Shown here in pieces: positions 25,901-37,632 of a DNA stretch of 64,000 nucleotides (position 1 is the first letter of the stretch; each line of letters begins with the position of its first letter). Origin of the DNA: Gnetum montanum (taxonomy: Eukaryota; Streptophyta; Gnetopsida; Gnetales; Gnetaceae); assembly GCA_015680685.1 (NCBI GenBank), contig MNCI01037513.1, positions 15,458 through 79,457 of the forward strand, given 5' to 3'. The notes under the pieces are model-generated. The model saw only the letters and a program-made list of their open reading frames with translations. It did not search any database and was not told where the DNA came from. The translations under genes were made by a program, and so were the position numbers.

Positions 25901-28900
25901 GTTTTAGATCCCTTTTGCAAGTTCAGAGGTGAATATAGAGCCATTGTCAAGTGTTTGCAGCTCAAGACATTAATACCTTTAAATCATCTTCTAAATGTAA
26001 AATCAATTTGATAGCGAAATAACTTTTTCCATGTTCCCTCTCTAAGACTCAGTTAGCTTAGGTACCTTCCAAGTGCAGTTCATATACCTCTGTCTGTTGG
26101 GGGAATAAAGGCACGTGATTATTGCATTTGCATTAATAGAGATTCTCGCAGTTCCAGCAGCCAAGTAAACTCGCCATTAAAAACTAAAGGCATAAAAGAT
26201 TACAGTCTATGTAAGAATAACTGAGCATTTATTTCCCGTTTTAATTAATATATAAAAGTTTGGTTTCCTACATTCAAAATGATTTTATACAGAAGAAAAA
26301 TGCATCTTGTAAGCTGCATACTCAAAAATCAAAATATGAAAATGATATGTAGCATGTCTTTCTGACATACCTTTTCACCACCACTAAGAACAGAAACTTT
26401 CCTGTTCAGCATATCTTCCTTGAAATTGCAACGGCCCAAGAGTGCTTTTATGTCATTGATTTTCCAATTATCTGCAGCTTCCTCAACTGTCTCAAGCACA
26501 GTTTTTTCCAAATCTAATGCTTCTGCCTGCATAATGCAAATATAGTTCATTAATGATGCAGACACCACACATTGAATCCCTCGTGTGATCAATTTTACAA
26601 CCTTGGAAGCAAAGCTTCGACATGACAATAATTATTGTCATTGCTTAGAGAAATGTAGAATGAAATATAAGATTGAAATATGAAATGCCATGGATTTTAA
26701 TGATACATTGAAAGAACAAGAATACAAAAAGTAGGATATAAATTCTTACAAGAGATAAGCAAACAACATTAATAACAATAACAGTCCACCCTGGGAAAAT
26801 ATCCAACCAATGAAAAAAAAAGCAGCAGTTCAATAGAATCCATACTAGAATTCAAACTACCTGATTTTGTTCGAAGTAATTTGGAAACACATTATAGTCC
26901 CCAATCTTCACATGACCGTCAGCAGGTTTCTCATAACCCAGTATAAGCCTTAGCAATGTGCTCTTACCACATCCATTCCGGCCAATAATGGCAAGCTTTT
27001 CACCTCTTGTAATAAGGAGGTCTGCTTTCTTAAATAGCTCCTAAGATTGTGAATAACAAGAAAAGGTTTAGAAACAGAATGAACAATCAATTAAAATATT
27101 TAAATTTTGTGGGGAAGGGCACAATTACATACGGTACCCTCATACTCGAAACACAATTTATCGATCCTTACAACCAATTTTCCACTACGCTCGAGCTCTG
27201 GAAACCTGAACTTGATTTGCTTGCTTTCAAATGGCTTTTCAATGGCATTTTCATCTTGAAGCTTTTCCAGTTTCTGGCAAACAATAAACCATAAGTGCTT
27301 AGTGTTAATCATGCAATTCAAATCAATTGCACATCTCAAACATCTTTTGCCATAATTCTCGGGGGATGACCGACATGATTGCTCTTGCTTCTAAATCATG
27401 ACATAAGACCCTAAAAACATGAGATCTAAGTATGGTATACTCCCAAATGTAGTGTCTATAAGGATTTTTTGAAACAGAAACGAGTGATGTTCTAAAGGCT
27501 AAAGTGAAAATTAGCTCCATCAGTTCCTGCAAGTTGTAAAAACTGGTCCATATAGTATACACGGCCCTTCTGGGGGAGTGAATGCGATCAAGGCGAGGAT
27601 ACGATCTTACAGATGATCTTACCGAAGAACACGAGAACTTCAGAGAGCACCCACCTGCATTTGGCATAACGCTGTTGATTTTTGCACAACGTATTCCGAT
27701 ACAACTCAGGGTTCAGTGCAACAAGTCAGATCTCTAACCAACTAAACTGCAAATCATTAATCCAATACATGTATGACTTTTACGCTATAAAAGGGTACCT
27801 TAGCGTCTTATTCAGTATTCCGTAATCCTAGGGTGCAGAGCTTCACAAACATAGAAACTTGCAACTACGTGAGCCCAAAATCATACAACCAAAAAGTTTA
27901 ATCTCCACCTTCCCAACACAAGTTGCCTGCTTAAAGCTACCCATTTTACTTTGAAATTCCTATATTCTAACATAAACAGTTGCGTTTCCCATAGCATTAA
28001 ATTTAGGGAAATGACAAAGAAACATGAGAGTAATCTAATGGTGACGAATGGAAAAGATTGTGAAACCTTCTCTGCGGATGCTGCACGTCCCGACTGAGAG
28101 CCGGCGCTTAATCTATTGATCAGGTCCTTTGTGCTGTCAATCTCCTTTTGCTGTTTCTCCCATGCTATGCGCTGTGCCTCAATCCAGGCTGCTTTGGCAA
28201 CCACGTAGTTGGAGTAATTCCCATTGTAGGTTCTGGATGCTCCCATGTCTGTCTCGACAATCTTTGTGCAAAGTTGGTCAAGAAAAGCCCTGTCATGGGA
28301 CACAACCACCATGGGCACAGTTCTCTGCTTGAGATAACCTTCCAGCCATTCGATCGTGTTAAGGTCCAGATGATTCGTCGGTTCGTCCAGAAGCAGGAGG
28401 TCGGGTTCCTGAAGCAGTACAAAAATCAGAGACCTTAAATTCATTTACTCCCGGTGGCTTTTCTTCTTTTTTTTATAGGCCTAAACGGATATACGACATA
28501 CTCCCTCGCTTAAACGGAAAAGCACACACATAGATTGAAACTTCAGGATTTATTTCAATGTTTCAATGGAGAATAACATCCCTGGATTCTTTTTCACAAT
28601 TCAGTTCATTTTTTCATGCTCGCATAGAAAATTCCATTGCTTCTTTCTCACTTCACTAGTTTACTTAAACGAAAATTGCAAACCTAAATTCATTCTTTCA
28701 TCTTTGAATTAAAAATTACAACATGCATTCATACTTTCATAAGTTGCAAGTGACGAACCTGCAAGAGAATTTTTCCAAGCGACATTCGCATCTGCCAGCC
28801 GCTACTATAGGACGAAACAAGGCGGTCGCCGTCCTCGAGCGGGAACCCTAGCTCAAGCATAATCCTGTTAATCCTGATCTCCATATCGTTAAACTCCGAC

Positions 28901-29652
28901 GCGCAGGCCTGTTTCTGCAGAGTATCCATCTCGTCCAGCAATCGTCCCATCAAGTCCAAATCGTCGCCACACGATTCCAGAGCCTTCTGAACGCGCTCCA
29001 TTCGGCGCGCAACCTGCAGCTGCTCTTCGAACGCACTAAGAAATTCTTCACGCACAGTCCGGCTAGGCGAAACATCGAATTCTTGCGTAAGAAACGCGAT
29101 TTTCATGTTCTCACGAGCCCTAATCACGTTGCCGGAGTCCGGCTCCATCTCGCCAGCAATGATTCTGAGCTGCGTCGTTTTGCCGGAGCCATTGATGCCG
29201 ACGAGTCCAACTCTTTCGCCCTTCTTGACCTCCCAGCTCACATCCTTGAGCACTGTAACTCCCTTAAAGCTCTTGGTGATGTTTTCCAGCCTCACGCCGC
29301 TCGAAATGCTCGAAGCTCCGGCCATGTTGCTACTTTTCTGGCCCTTTCCTTTACTTCTCCCTTTGCTTTCTTCGTTCTCTCCATCCCACTCCCACTCCGC
29401 AACAGCATCATCGCTGGTCCGCGTTTCGGCAACTCCACTTGCGACCTTTGCCCTGGTTTCGCGTATCGCAATTCCCTGCGCGGCTTCGCAGAGCCTGAAA
29501 CTGATGCTGCTGCTGCTGCTTCTGCTGGATGAAATTGTGAACGAAATTCCGGAATTCGCTGTAGCTTTTCTGACATTGCAGGGAATTGCAATGGAAGCAC
29601 CAAGGAATTTCGGTTTTGCGGAATTGCAGGAAAATTGAGCCGTTGCATTCAT
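22943..29652 (-). CDS. ABCF5: ABC transporter F family protein, ABCF5/GCN5 type, plastid-like N-terminus
   Basis: Nine exons on the minus strand: 29652-28759, 28408-28067, 27273-27133, 27040-26861, 26526-26371, 24985-24884, 24745-24617, 24338-24234, 23038-22943; all introns phase 0; 2145 nt, 714 aa. The ATG at 29652 was chosen because the open frame upstream offers only TTG. Residues 1-70 are Ser/Ala-rich and nearly free of acidic residues, as in a plastid transit peptide. ABC1: Walker A 152-159 (GINGSGKT), signature SYSSGWQ (281-287), Walker B LLLLDEP (302-308), H-loop H336. The inter-domain linker covers about 395-440. ABC2: Walker A GRNGCGKS (479-486), signature LSGGE (566-570), Walker B 586-592, H620. 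The C-terminus is charged and ends in KNARRWN. There are no membrane segments, so this is a soluble ABCF. Family members bind the ribosomal E site and modulate stalled translation; the plastid location is inferred. Exon 3 uses the GTATGT donor after codon 459. Confidence 0.95.
23225..23310. repeat. 43-bp tandem duplication in ABCF intron 8
   Basis: GCATGTGT.TCA.ACATGGACC followed by AATTTACC.AACCA occurs twice, 23225-23267 and 23268-23310, with a few substitutions. Confidence 0.8.
23860..24040 (+). repeat. Possible tRNA-like SINE fragment in ABCF intron 8
   Basis: GGAGTGATGATAAGATGCTTG is followed about 30 bp later by TTGGGTTCAAGC, a good pol III B-box match. A related GGAGTGACGATAAAGTGCTTG occurs near 10703. 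Only two loosely related copies are visible, so this is tentative. Confidence 0.3.
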
Positions 29653-29789
29653 TTTAGCAACCAAGGCAGGACTGAAGAAATGGATTCTGCTTCTGCCGTT
29701 GCAAGTTGTTGCGTAAATAATGAAGTATTTAGCTGGACTTGAAGTGTGTATGAATATGAATATGCTGCTACTGGTGCTGCGTCAGCCAT
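29649..29789 (-). promoter_or_regulatory. Possible 46-codon uORF overlapping the ABCF start (ATGA)
   Basis: On the minus strand an ATG at 29789 opens a 46-codon frame (MADAAPVAAYSYSY... ending PWLLK) whose TGA stop shares bases with the ABCF ATG in an ATGA overlap. If the transcript starts upstream of 29789, this reading frame would be met first and could lower or re-initiate ABCF translation. The transcript start is unknown, so this is inference. Confidence 0.35.
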
Positions 29790-30231
29790 GCAACCGAGGG
29801 AAAATGCTGGTGAACGATAACATGCCTCCAATGTAGGGCTGAGAAATTTTGCCACGAAATGGTGCTTGAATTTGTTTTCTTGTGGCCTCGCGCTCTAGCG
29901 AAGCCGATCTTTGAACTGCAGCTTTGGACTCGGCGTTCTGAAAGGTAATACGGTCGCGATAAACTTGTTTAACGCGATCCGTGGAAAATATATTTATGGT
30001 TTTTGTTTTTCGCGGGCGAATATGATGGGAGCTCTTGTGGTTCGGACGTCTGCTCGTTGTATCGAAGAGTGTAAATATTTTTGAATTTCTATTTCTTTAG
30101 AGGAAACTCAAAAAGCATGGACCATGCAAAATATAAGGTTACCAAATTGAACTTCAGTCGTCAACCAAACAGCAACTTTTATGGACAACATCAGGAGGAA
30201 GGTGTCATTCACGGTAGGTAAGTAGAAGAAG
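29790..30231 (-). promoter_or_regulatory. 5' flank of the ABCF gene
   Basis: The sequence at about 29880-30060 is richer in CpG than its surroundings (CGCGCTC, GGTCGCG, AACGCGATCC, TTCGCGGGCG). That is what one expects of a promoter region near a conserved housekeeping gene. No TATA box can be assigned with confidence. Confidence 0.4.
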
Positions 30232-30299
30232 GATTAGAGTTCAAACAATCAAGCAATAGCACGTATGTCATCATCTTCAGCATTTTAGGAGGAGAGAGT

Positions 30300-31924
30300 T
30301 GTCACGACCCTTTGAGTTTCCGATGCCAAGGCTCGTGTGCAGTTGTGCACGAGCTACGGTTGGTGCACACCCAGGGTGTGGAAAGACATTTGTTGGGTTG
30401 CAGATGAATGTGGAGTGCGTGTGTGCACTTAGTAACCCGAAGTGGATGGCACGTGTAGGAAGCGCGTTGGGTAGCTGGAGTTACCCAGACAGATGAAGTC
30501 AGGCGAGGCGCATGTGAGGGGGCTACAGCTGGAGTCATTTAGATGTAGCACATGCACATCTGTTGCCACCAAAGGAAGCCAAGTGTGATGCATGCAAGGG
30601 AAGCTACAGCTGGGTGCGACCAAATGTAGCGCATGCACATCTGCTATCGCCAAGTGGGGTGAAGCAGATGGAAGATAGAACTGACAAGAATAGGTTATGT
30701 GCATACTCCATGTTGGAGATGTAGTGCCAGTCATGGGAGCGTGTTGGCAAGGTCGAGTACACCCGCACTTATAAATCTAAGAGGTGTTCGTGCACCTCAG
30801 GAGGGGGAGCCTACAATGGAATAGAATGCCACAGGGGCGATCGACATCATGTAACGCCAATACGAGAGCGTACTGTACAAGAGCGTATTGGCAGGGCCAG
30901 GAACGCCCGCGCCCATCCAAGAGGTGTTGGGGCACCTTTGGATCTACCGAAGAGGGGAGCGATTGCGGAGAGCGATCGAGGTGGCGCTAGTCACAAGAGT
31001 GTACTAGCAAGGTCGCAAATGCCCACGCCTATAAACACCAGAAGTGTTGGAGCATCTCTGGAGCTGTTGTTTAGCTACTGGATGTAGTGCCAGTCATAGG
31101 AGTGTACTTGCAAAGCTAAGAAGCGTTGAAGCACCTCTAGAGCTACAGGAGGTAGTGCGTTAGTTGTGGGAGCATGCTGGCAGGGCCAAGAATGTCTGTG
31201 CCCAAAAACACGAAGTGTTGGAGCACCTCTAGAGCTACATAAGGTAGTGTGCTAGTTGTGGGAGCACATTGGCAAGACCGAGAATGCCCGTGTCTATAAA
31301 CCCGAGGTGTTAGAGCACCTCTAGAGCTACAGGAGGTAGCGCGTTAGTTACGGGAGTGTACTAGCAGGGCTAGGAATGCCCATGCCCATAAACACAAGGT
31401 GTCGGAGCACCTTTAGAGCTACGGGATGTAGCGTGCCAAATACTAGAGTACTGGCAAGGCCGGGAATGTCCGCGCCTATCAGAGGTGTAGGGGCACCTCT
31501 GGAATGACTGTTGTAAGCTACAAGGTGTAGCGCCAGTTGTGGAAGTGCACTGGCAAGACCGGGAATGCCTGCGTCTATAAACTCAAGGTGTTGGAGTACC
31601 TTTGGAGCTACAGAGCATAGCGCTAGTTATGAGAGTGTACTAGCAAGACCGGGAATGCCCGCATCTATAAACATGAGGTGTTGGTGCACCTCTGGAGCTC
31701 CTGGGAGTAGCACCAGTTGCGGGAGCGCACTGGCAAGGCTGGGAATGCCCGTGCCTGTGTTGTTGTACTATACCTTTGGGGGTAAAGGTTGGGAGTTTTC
31801 CTGTAAGCTTGTTCTCCTATTCTTGAGCATTGTTGCGCATCGTTGCGAGTAGTTGGCTAGGTGTGGGGGCACTTAGAGTTATCACTTGGTGAAAAAATTT
31901 TCCGCTGCAATTCAACTGGTGACA
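30300..31924. mobile_element. Solo LTR (1625 bp) with 5-bp TSD
   Basis: The insert begins TGTCACGACC and ends GGTGACA, giving the 6-bp inverted ends TGTCAC/GTGACA with TG...CA. AGAGT stands immediately on both sides (30295-30299 and 31925-31929). Inside is a long array of ~95-bp units (30720-31770). There is no second LTR, PBS or coding region, so it is best read as a solo LTR left by recombination. A short non-coding element is the alternative. It is unrelated to the E-family LTRs. Confidence 0.85.
30720..31770 (+). repeat. ~95-bp tandem array, about 11 units, inside the solo LTR
   Basis: Units follow the pattern GTAGCGCCAGTTGTGGGAG, then CACTGGCAAGGCCGGGAATG, then CCCGCGCCTATAAACACGAG, then GTGTTGGAGCACCTCTGGAG and CTAC, with substitutions. 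The GGCAAG..CGGGAATG core occurs near 30742, 30887, 30997, 31099, 31171, 31264, 31354, 31445, 31545, 31640 and 31725. Most units carry a TATA-like CTATAAA or close variant. The preceding 30530-30700 stretch has its own repeat (GTAGC.CATGCACATCTG twice). Confidence 0.85.
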
Positions 31925-32051
31925 AGAGTACACCAAGCAAAGGTTGTTAGGTTGAAAGATTAGAGTTCAAACAATCAAGCAATAGCATGTACGTCATAAT
32001 CTTCAGCATTTTAGGAGGAGAGAGTACACCAAGCAAAGGTTGTTAGGTTGA

Positions 32052-33000
32052 GCAACTTATTCTTCTATAGGATTTTATAAGGTGGAGCTCTTCGTAACTA
32101 TTGATGTCAAACTCACCCATGCTAGGCACGGGGCCATGATTTACTGGTCGAATTACTAGGGTATGGTCTCACAATTTGAATAGGGTGAATTCAATGAGAG
32201 GTATCATGCAACCTTTAAATTATTGTCACTTATCAACAGCTACATCTAACTTCACCTACGAACAAGGAAAGAATGCTAAACAAGTTGAGCAATCCAACTT
32301 CTACCCCTACTTCGATAAAAGATTAGCTTGTCATTTTCTCTACTTATTAGATGATCAAATCCCATCATATTTGTCATTAAAATGCCTAATTCCTCAACCA
32401 TCTTTGAGAGCAATCAAATCTTAAGTTAACTATTGCCTATTGACCACTAAGGAGAATACATATTCTTTTGTGTTTGTTTGCAAAAATTAATACTATGAAG
32501 AAAAGTTTCATTCAAACCATGAAAAGAGCAACCCCTACTCAAAAGTCCAAAAAATAAAAAATAAAAAATGGACAAAAACATCAACCTTGTAGTGTCTACC
32601 TATCTTCACTACTAAAATACGTTTTCTTTAAATCCGGCAATAAAGTCATTGTCCCCACTCATAGTTGAATTGAGTAGAAAATTGAATAGTGAAAAAGCTA
32701 TTCTTTAATCATAACCATGACCAATGTCATGTTTCATTCATTAATTCTGATCCATGAAGTGGATGTCACCTCAATCATCTCCTTCCACCCTTGAAACCTT
32801 ACTATATCTAAAATATCTATAATTTCGTGTATGCTTTATTTCCTTCTTTGCTCAGCTTAAGGTCCATAATTACAAGCTATTCATAGATGAGATGTTTGAA
32901 TCACTCTTTTCAATTTACATGCTTCACAGACAATTACATCTATGAATTAAAAATAGGATGGGATTCTATGTATTTTTTTCCATGGTTATACTTCTACAGT
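32052..33000. other. Intergenic, no gene seen
   Basis: Short open frames only. One at 32176-32424 is 82 codons but matches no family I recognise and has no conserved neighbour. Probably decayed repeat DNA. Confidence 0.45.
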
Positions 33001-34230
33001 GAATTCAATGATGGAGGATATTGCATTTGTGCACAACCCAAGTGGTGGACATTATGGTGGTCCAGGGCGTAAAATTGCCCAGGTGGTGGATGATAGCGTG
33101 CAAATGTGGGAGAACATGGTTGCTGTAACCGACGGTAGTGGAGTAGTGGTGGAGGTGGGCGTCGTTATTGGCGGATGTTAACAATGGCTTATAAATGGGT
33201 AGCAAGTTAACGTTGGAAGGAGGATGAGGTTGAGCCTCCTCTCTCTCTCTTGTAGTAGCTCCAATCTAGGCACTGCAAATGATGGTCATCCACAAGGCAG
33301 CATCAACAACTGTAGCAGGCAGCCTCTCTGTAGATAGTAGCAAGTGAACACGTGGTAGCTGGTAGGAATGTGACATGAGTTGCACGAATGATGATGAATG
33401 CAGGTAGTGCACAATGACATCACAAGCAGTGCACGGAACACTGACGACAGTAGTAGGTATGACATCGACGCTAATGGCGTAGCAACAGGTTGCCTCCTAA
33501 TGTTTTCTACCATTAGTGACAGGGCACATGGTAAGTGATAGTGAGGAACGTGGCAGTGCGTTAGAGGCTAGCAGAAGTTGGCCATGTGTCAACAGTTGCA
33601 GGTGTGTGGCAGGCAACATGATAGACATACTCTCTCTCCTTCCTCCCCTTCTCATGCGACGATAATAATTGCATGGTGATGTGCATTGCAGGTACCATGC
33701 AATGCATGGTGATGGTAGTAGGTGTGATTGGTGGTGGTTTGCACATGCAGTTGGCCAACATGTCAATAGCATGCGTGCAATGGCGGTGACGTTATTTCTA
33801 TGCATCAGATAGTCAGCCACACGTTAGCAACAATGGAGCACACAACAAGTGTGCACAATGCATGGCAAGTGAATGGCAAAAGTTGCAATAGCGGTCGACA
33901 CTTGACTAGCAGACAGCATGGTAGAAGCTACAACAACGGTCAACATGCAATTGGAAAATAGTGTGGCAGTGGTAGATGCGTCAACTCTTTGGCTAGCAGC
34001 GACAATAACAGCACCAAAGAGGTAGCATTCCCGTGGTGGGCTTGACCTCTCTTTTTCTCTCCTAAGCGGCACGTGAACGCCATGCAACAATTGCGAACAA
34101 CAATGGTTGATGATAAAACAGATCTCTCTCCCTCCCTCTCCTGGTGGCTACAAGTAGTGTTGGTTGCGGCAACATCTGTAATAACGAGACAGCATGGACC
34201 GGTAGTAGCAACAGAGGGAAAAGTTTAAAT
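33001..34230. other. GC-richer, word-biased block, unrecognised
   Basis: The composition shifts to short CA/TG/GTGG words (TGGTGG, GCAACA, CATGGTGATG, GTAGTAG), giving open frames on the minus strand with no domain. It looks like an old expanded low-complexity or LTR-derived stretch. Short CT runs occur near 33239 and 34122. Confidence 0.4.
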
Positions 34231-37200
34231 TTACTAGTTATTTACTGTATTTTCATGAAGTCTTAGAATTCAAAATAGTTATTCAATATAAACTCTCCCA
34301 ATTTTCTAGTTTGATTTACTGTTTATTTTAACGTCACATAGCCCTCTCCAGCTGAAACTATTTCCAGGTTTCCATACCCTTGCGGGAGGCACCCTAGGCA
34401 ATAGTCTCCTTAAATAAGTTTTTCTGGGTGTTGGTGCATCCAAAATTTACAAATGAACAATAGCAAGCATAGCCAAGGGGCATCCTTAGGATGGATTACA
34501 ACCCTGTATCATTAGGATGTATGATAACTCTACAGTGATCCTTAGGAAAAGTAAGGTTAGGAAGGAACTAACTGGCTTGAGGAGGGCAAGAGGAACCAAA
34601 CAACTTGTCATGGCCATTCAAAATCCAAACCTACTTTTAGTAAAGGCTCACACTATAACATTTGATGAGCAGCGAATATCTCTATGCTCAACCATATGAA
34701 TCACTAAGCGTTCATATGTGATCTGGTTGAATTCCGTGGATTCTATGTCTTCTAGTACACTAGTCTTTAGAAAGTGAACTTACCCTAACAGTTATTCGTT
34801 GTCTTCCCAATTACACTTGTGATGTACAAAGGTATGGTTAAGTGTAATTGAGGCATATGATTTGTATTTTTTCTATGTTTGATATGTTGGGTGCTTAAGA
34901 TAAAGGATGAAAGGAATGAAGTAATTTAATTGCTAATTTGATCTAACTAACTAACCAATATCTAACTATTCCTAACATAGGCATCCGATTCCACTTGCCG
35001 TACATATCCTGAACATGTTTAGTGCTACTAGGTTTCCAAACGTTAAGCATTACTGGGATTACCAAGCGCCAAGCGTATGCTCGAAGTGGTTGTACTTATG
35101 TGATTAATTAATTGCTACTTAATTTAGCTTAGTTTAGCCTATTTAATTATTTAATTACTTAAATAATTAAAGGAAATTGCATAAATATTAAATTCATAAA
35201 TAATTAATTAATCTATTTCCAAGTGTTGTAAGGTTTATCAAAAGGCTTGTCTTTATTGCCATTCACATTGCTGTGCTTAGGTACATCTGTGCTCGAATAA
35301 AGATCTGTACACTTTTTGACTCCTACTGTGGGTAGTTACAAAAATATTCTAACTTTCAAATGACAAAACTGTAAGAGCTCTACTACAACTATGAAAAGAC
35401 ATGGCATAAACACAATGGGTGAGCATGTGTTTATAGACTTTATTGTGGAGCTACGTTGATGGGGCCTCATAAACACAACAAACACTATGTTGATGCAACA
35501 CCGTTGACGAGGCCACATCAATAGGGGCTTGTCGATGCAACACTTTGATGCTTCATCAACATTTAGGAGCAAGATCCTCAACAAATAGTCAAGGGTGGAT
35601 GTTTCTGCAATTAATGAGAGGTGCATGTGGGCAACTAGGATTCAATTGATGAAAGAGCTATGAAGTGGGTTAAGGTGGAGAGAGGTGTAGTGATAGCAAA
35701 CACAGAGGCAAGGGTACATTAGAAATATCAATTAGGGATTGGGCATTAGTGGTTTATGTGTAGGGAACTATGGTGCTATGTGTTCATGGATGATGGTTGA
35801 AGGTTGTGCATGTTGATGTGGTGTAAGTCATGTCATTGTCTAGCGAAAGGTCAAGGGTGTGGAAATGCTTATTTGAGTAGTTGGCTTGTGGCAGGTTCAC
35901 ATCAAAGCTAGGGGCTAGGAACATTAGCAAGAGGGTAGGCACAACAAAGATAGTTTGTGGTAGTTGTGAAGAGGATGTGGTAGGGGCAAGGAGTAGGATT
36001 AGGCTAAAACCAATGTCAACGATAGTTGTAGTACGTATGATCTATGGTGGGTTGGACAACCTAATAAAGCATTTCTAAGAGGAGCCCTTGATGATGTTAC
36101 CATGGTCAATAGGTTGGCAACATTTGTTGTTGTTTCTAGAAATGGCTAATACATGAGAATGCAATTAATGTGGCTAAGGATCAAGATGTAGTTATCCTCA
36201 AAGATGTTGTCATTCATGACCGCCTATTCCCACAGGAGGGCTTCCAGAAGTCTTTCATGTTCAAAAATTGAAATACCATACACACATACACATGCTTGAT
36301 ACATTAATTTATGACATCTATAGTGAAGACAAACATGTTAAGAGGATCATCCTTAAGGCTTTAACATACACCTCTAGCAAGCTATTCAACCAACTAGTAA
36401 AACATGTAATTATAGATGGCCTTGGTAGTAAATTGCCATGTTTCAATGGGTTGGAAACCTTAATTCTCCCTTTCTGAACCTTTATCTTAGAGCTGCTTCT
36501 AAAAAGCCATTAGCAACATCAAAGCCCACCAAAACACCCTCTAGAATAGGCTCATTATTTAGAGGTAGGCCAATAAAATTATGTTTATTAAAATATGCAT
36601 CATGGGGCACATATGCTCATCTAGTTTTGTTTTGATAACATTCGCCTTAACTATGGTTGAGGGTGAGAAAATGTATTTAAAAAAATGACCGTGAAGTTTT
36701 ATAAAAGATTACATTAAAAGGGGATGGGGATCTAAATACATCCAAAAAATATCAATAATAAGTGAAAAATTCAGAGTACATCACTAATGAAACACTTTTG
36801 TGTAGTTTTTTTTTGGGAGGGGGTATATGTTTGAGGTTTCGTATTTATGATTCTTCCGAATATATATTTTGGTGATATAAGATCATATCCTCATGTATTC
36901 TTTGAAGAGTTGCCTTATGGTAAGACTCTTAAGCTTTTCATTCTAATGCTACGGTGTGAGCACCTGATCTAGGTTGTTCTTCTAAAGCATGTATATGATT
37001 GCGTTGTGGTGTTGTCCTCCACTGATTCATTTGTGGTTGGACTAGTTGTGATTTTACTTTGATATGGTAGAGGAGAGTTCTACTTGCAACTTATAAATTG
37101 TTGTTAATCAAGGAGCTCTTATCTATAGTCTCCAGTGGTTCATTTAGGATGAACTGGACCTAGTCTCCACTTTGGTCTCCATCCAAATGACATGTATCAA

Positions 37201-37627
37201 GATGGCATTGATTTGTTTGTGTAGGATGTAGTATCTTTGAACCCCCACTTACCTTTGATACAGTGAGAGTGGGAATTATAAATTGGGACATGGTGGTTTC
37301 TAAGTGCCTTAGGATGGAGGACCTTCAAACATGTGCTTTTAGTGAGCCTTATTTTGGGTGGATCAAGACCATTGTCGGTAGACTTTGTGTGCTCGTGTTT
37401 GCAATTGTATGTTTATCTACTTGTGTAGGCGTGTCTTCCTTAGCTACATTTTAAAATTTTACATGCATGTCTCTCTCATCGTGTTTATTATTCATAATGC
37501 AAGGCCTTGTGCTCTACATTGGGTGATGACTTGTTGTTGGGAATGTTGAGGATGCATTTTGAGGTCATGTGTGCCATCCCAAGAGCAACTTGTTGTGGTT
37601 CTTGTTTTGATAACCTCTTATGCTTAG
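34231..37627. other. Intergenic decayed DNA, left host flank of element E1
   Basis: No gene recognised. The region ends at the E1 insertion site (TSD GGCTT, 37628-37632) and continues, after removal of E1, at 52401. Frames such as 37263-37454 have no recognisable domain. Confidence 0.5.
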
Positions 37628-37632
37628 GGCTT

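Larger units (their letters stand above)
30232..32051. repeat. 97-bp tandem duplication of host DNA, first copy split by a solo LTR
   Basis: The block GATTAGAGTTCAAACAATCA...GGAGAGAGT plus ACACCAAGCAAAGGTTGTTA appears whole at 31959-32051. It appears split as 30232-30299 plus 31930-31958. The split lies exactly at the LTR insertion, so the duplication came first. Confidence 0.8.

Noticed and set aside
27137-27138. Ending ABCF exon 3 at the GG|GTACCG donor
   Set aside because: It breaks the reading frame into exon 4 (stop). The GTATGT donor six bases later keeps phase 0 and the family sequence.
28798-28818. SYSSGW instead of LSGG in the first ABCF signature as a disabling mutation
   Set aside because: Plant ABCF5 proteins may normally carry a Ser there. 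Without an alignment I cannot call it a defect, and all other motifs are intact.
29083-29638. Long plus-strand frames of 149 and 177 codons opposite ABCF exon 1
   Set aside because: They are antisense shadows of the Walker A region and transit peptide and have no domain of their own.
29653-29664. Extending ABCF upstream to residues LVAK
   Set aside because: The codon at 29664 is TTG. The first in-frame ATG is at 29652.
30720-31770. CRISPR-like array
   Set aside because: The ~95-bp units are contiguous and diverge along their length, with no constant repeat and unique spacers, inside an LTR of a plant genome.
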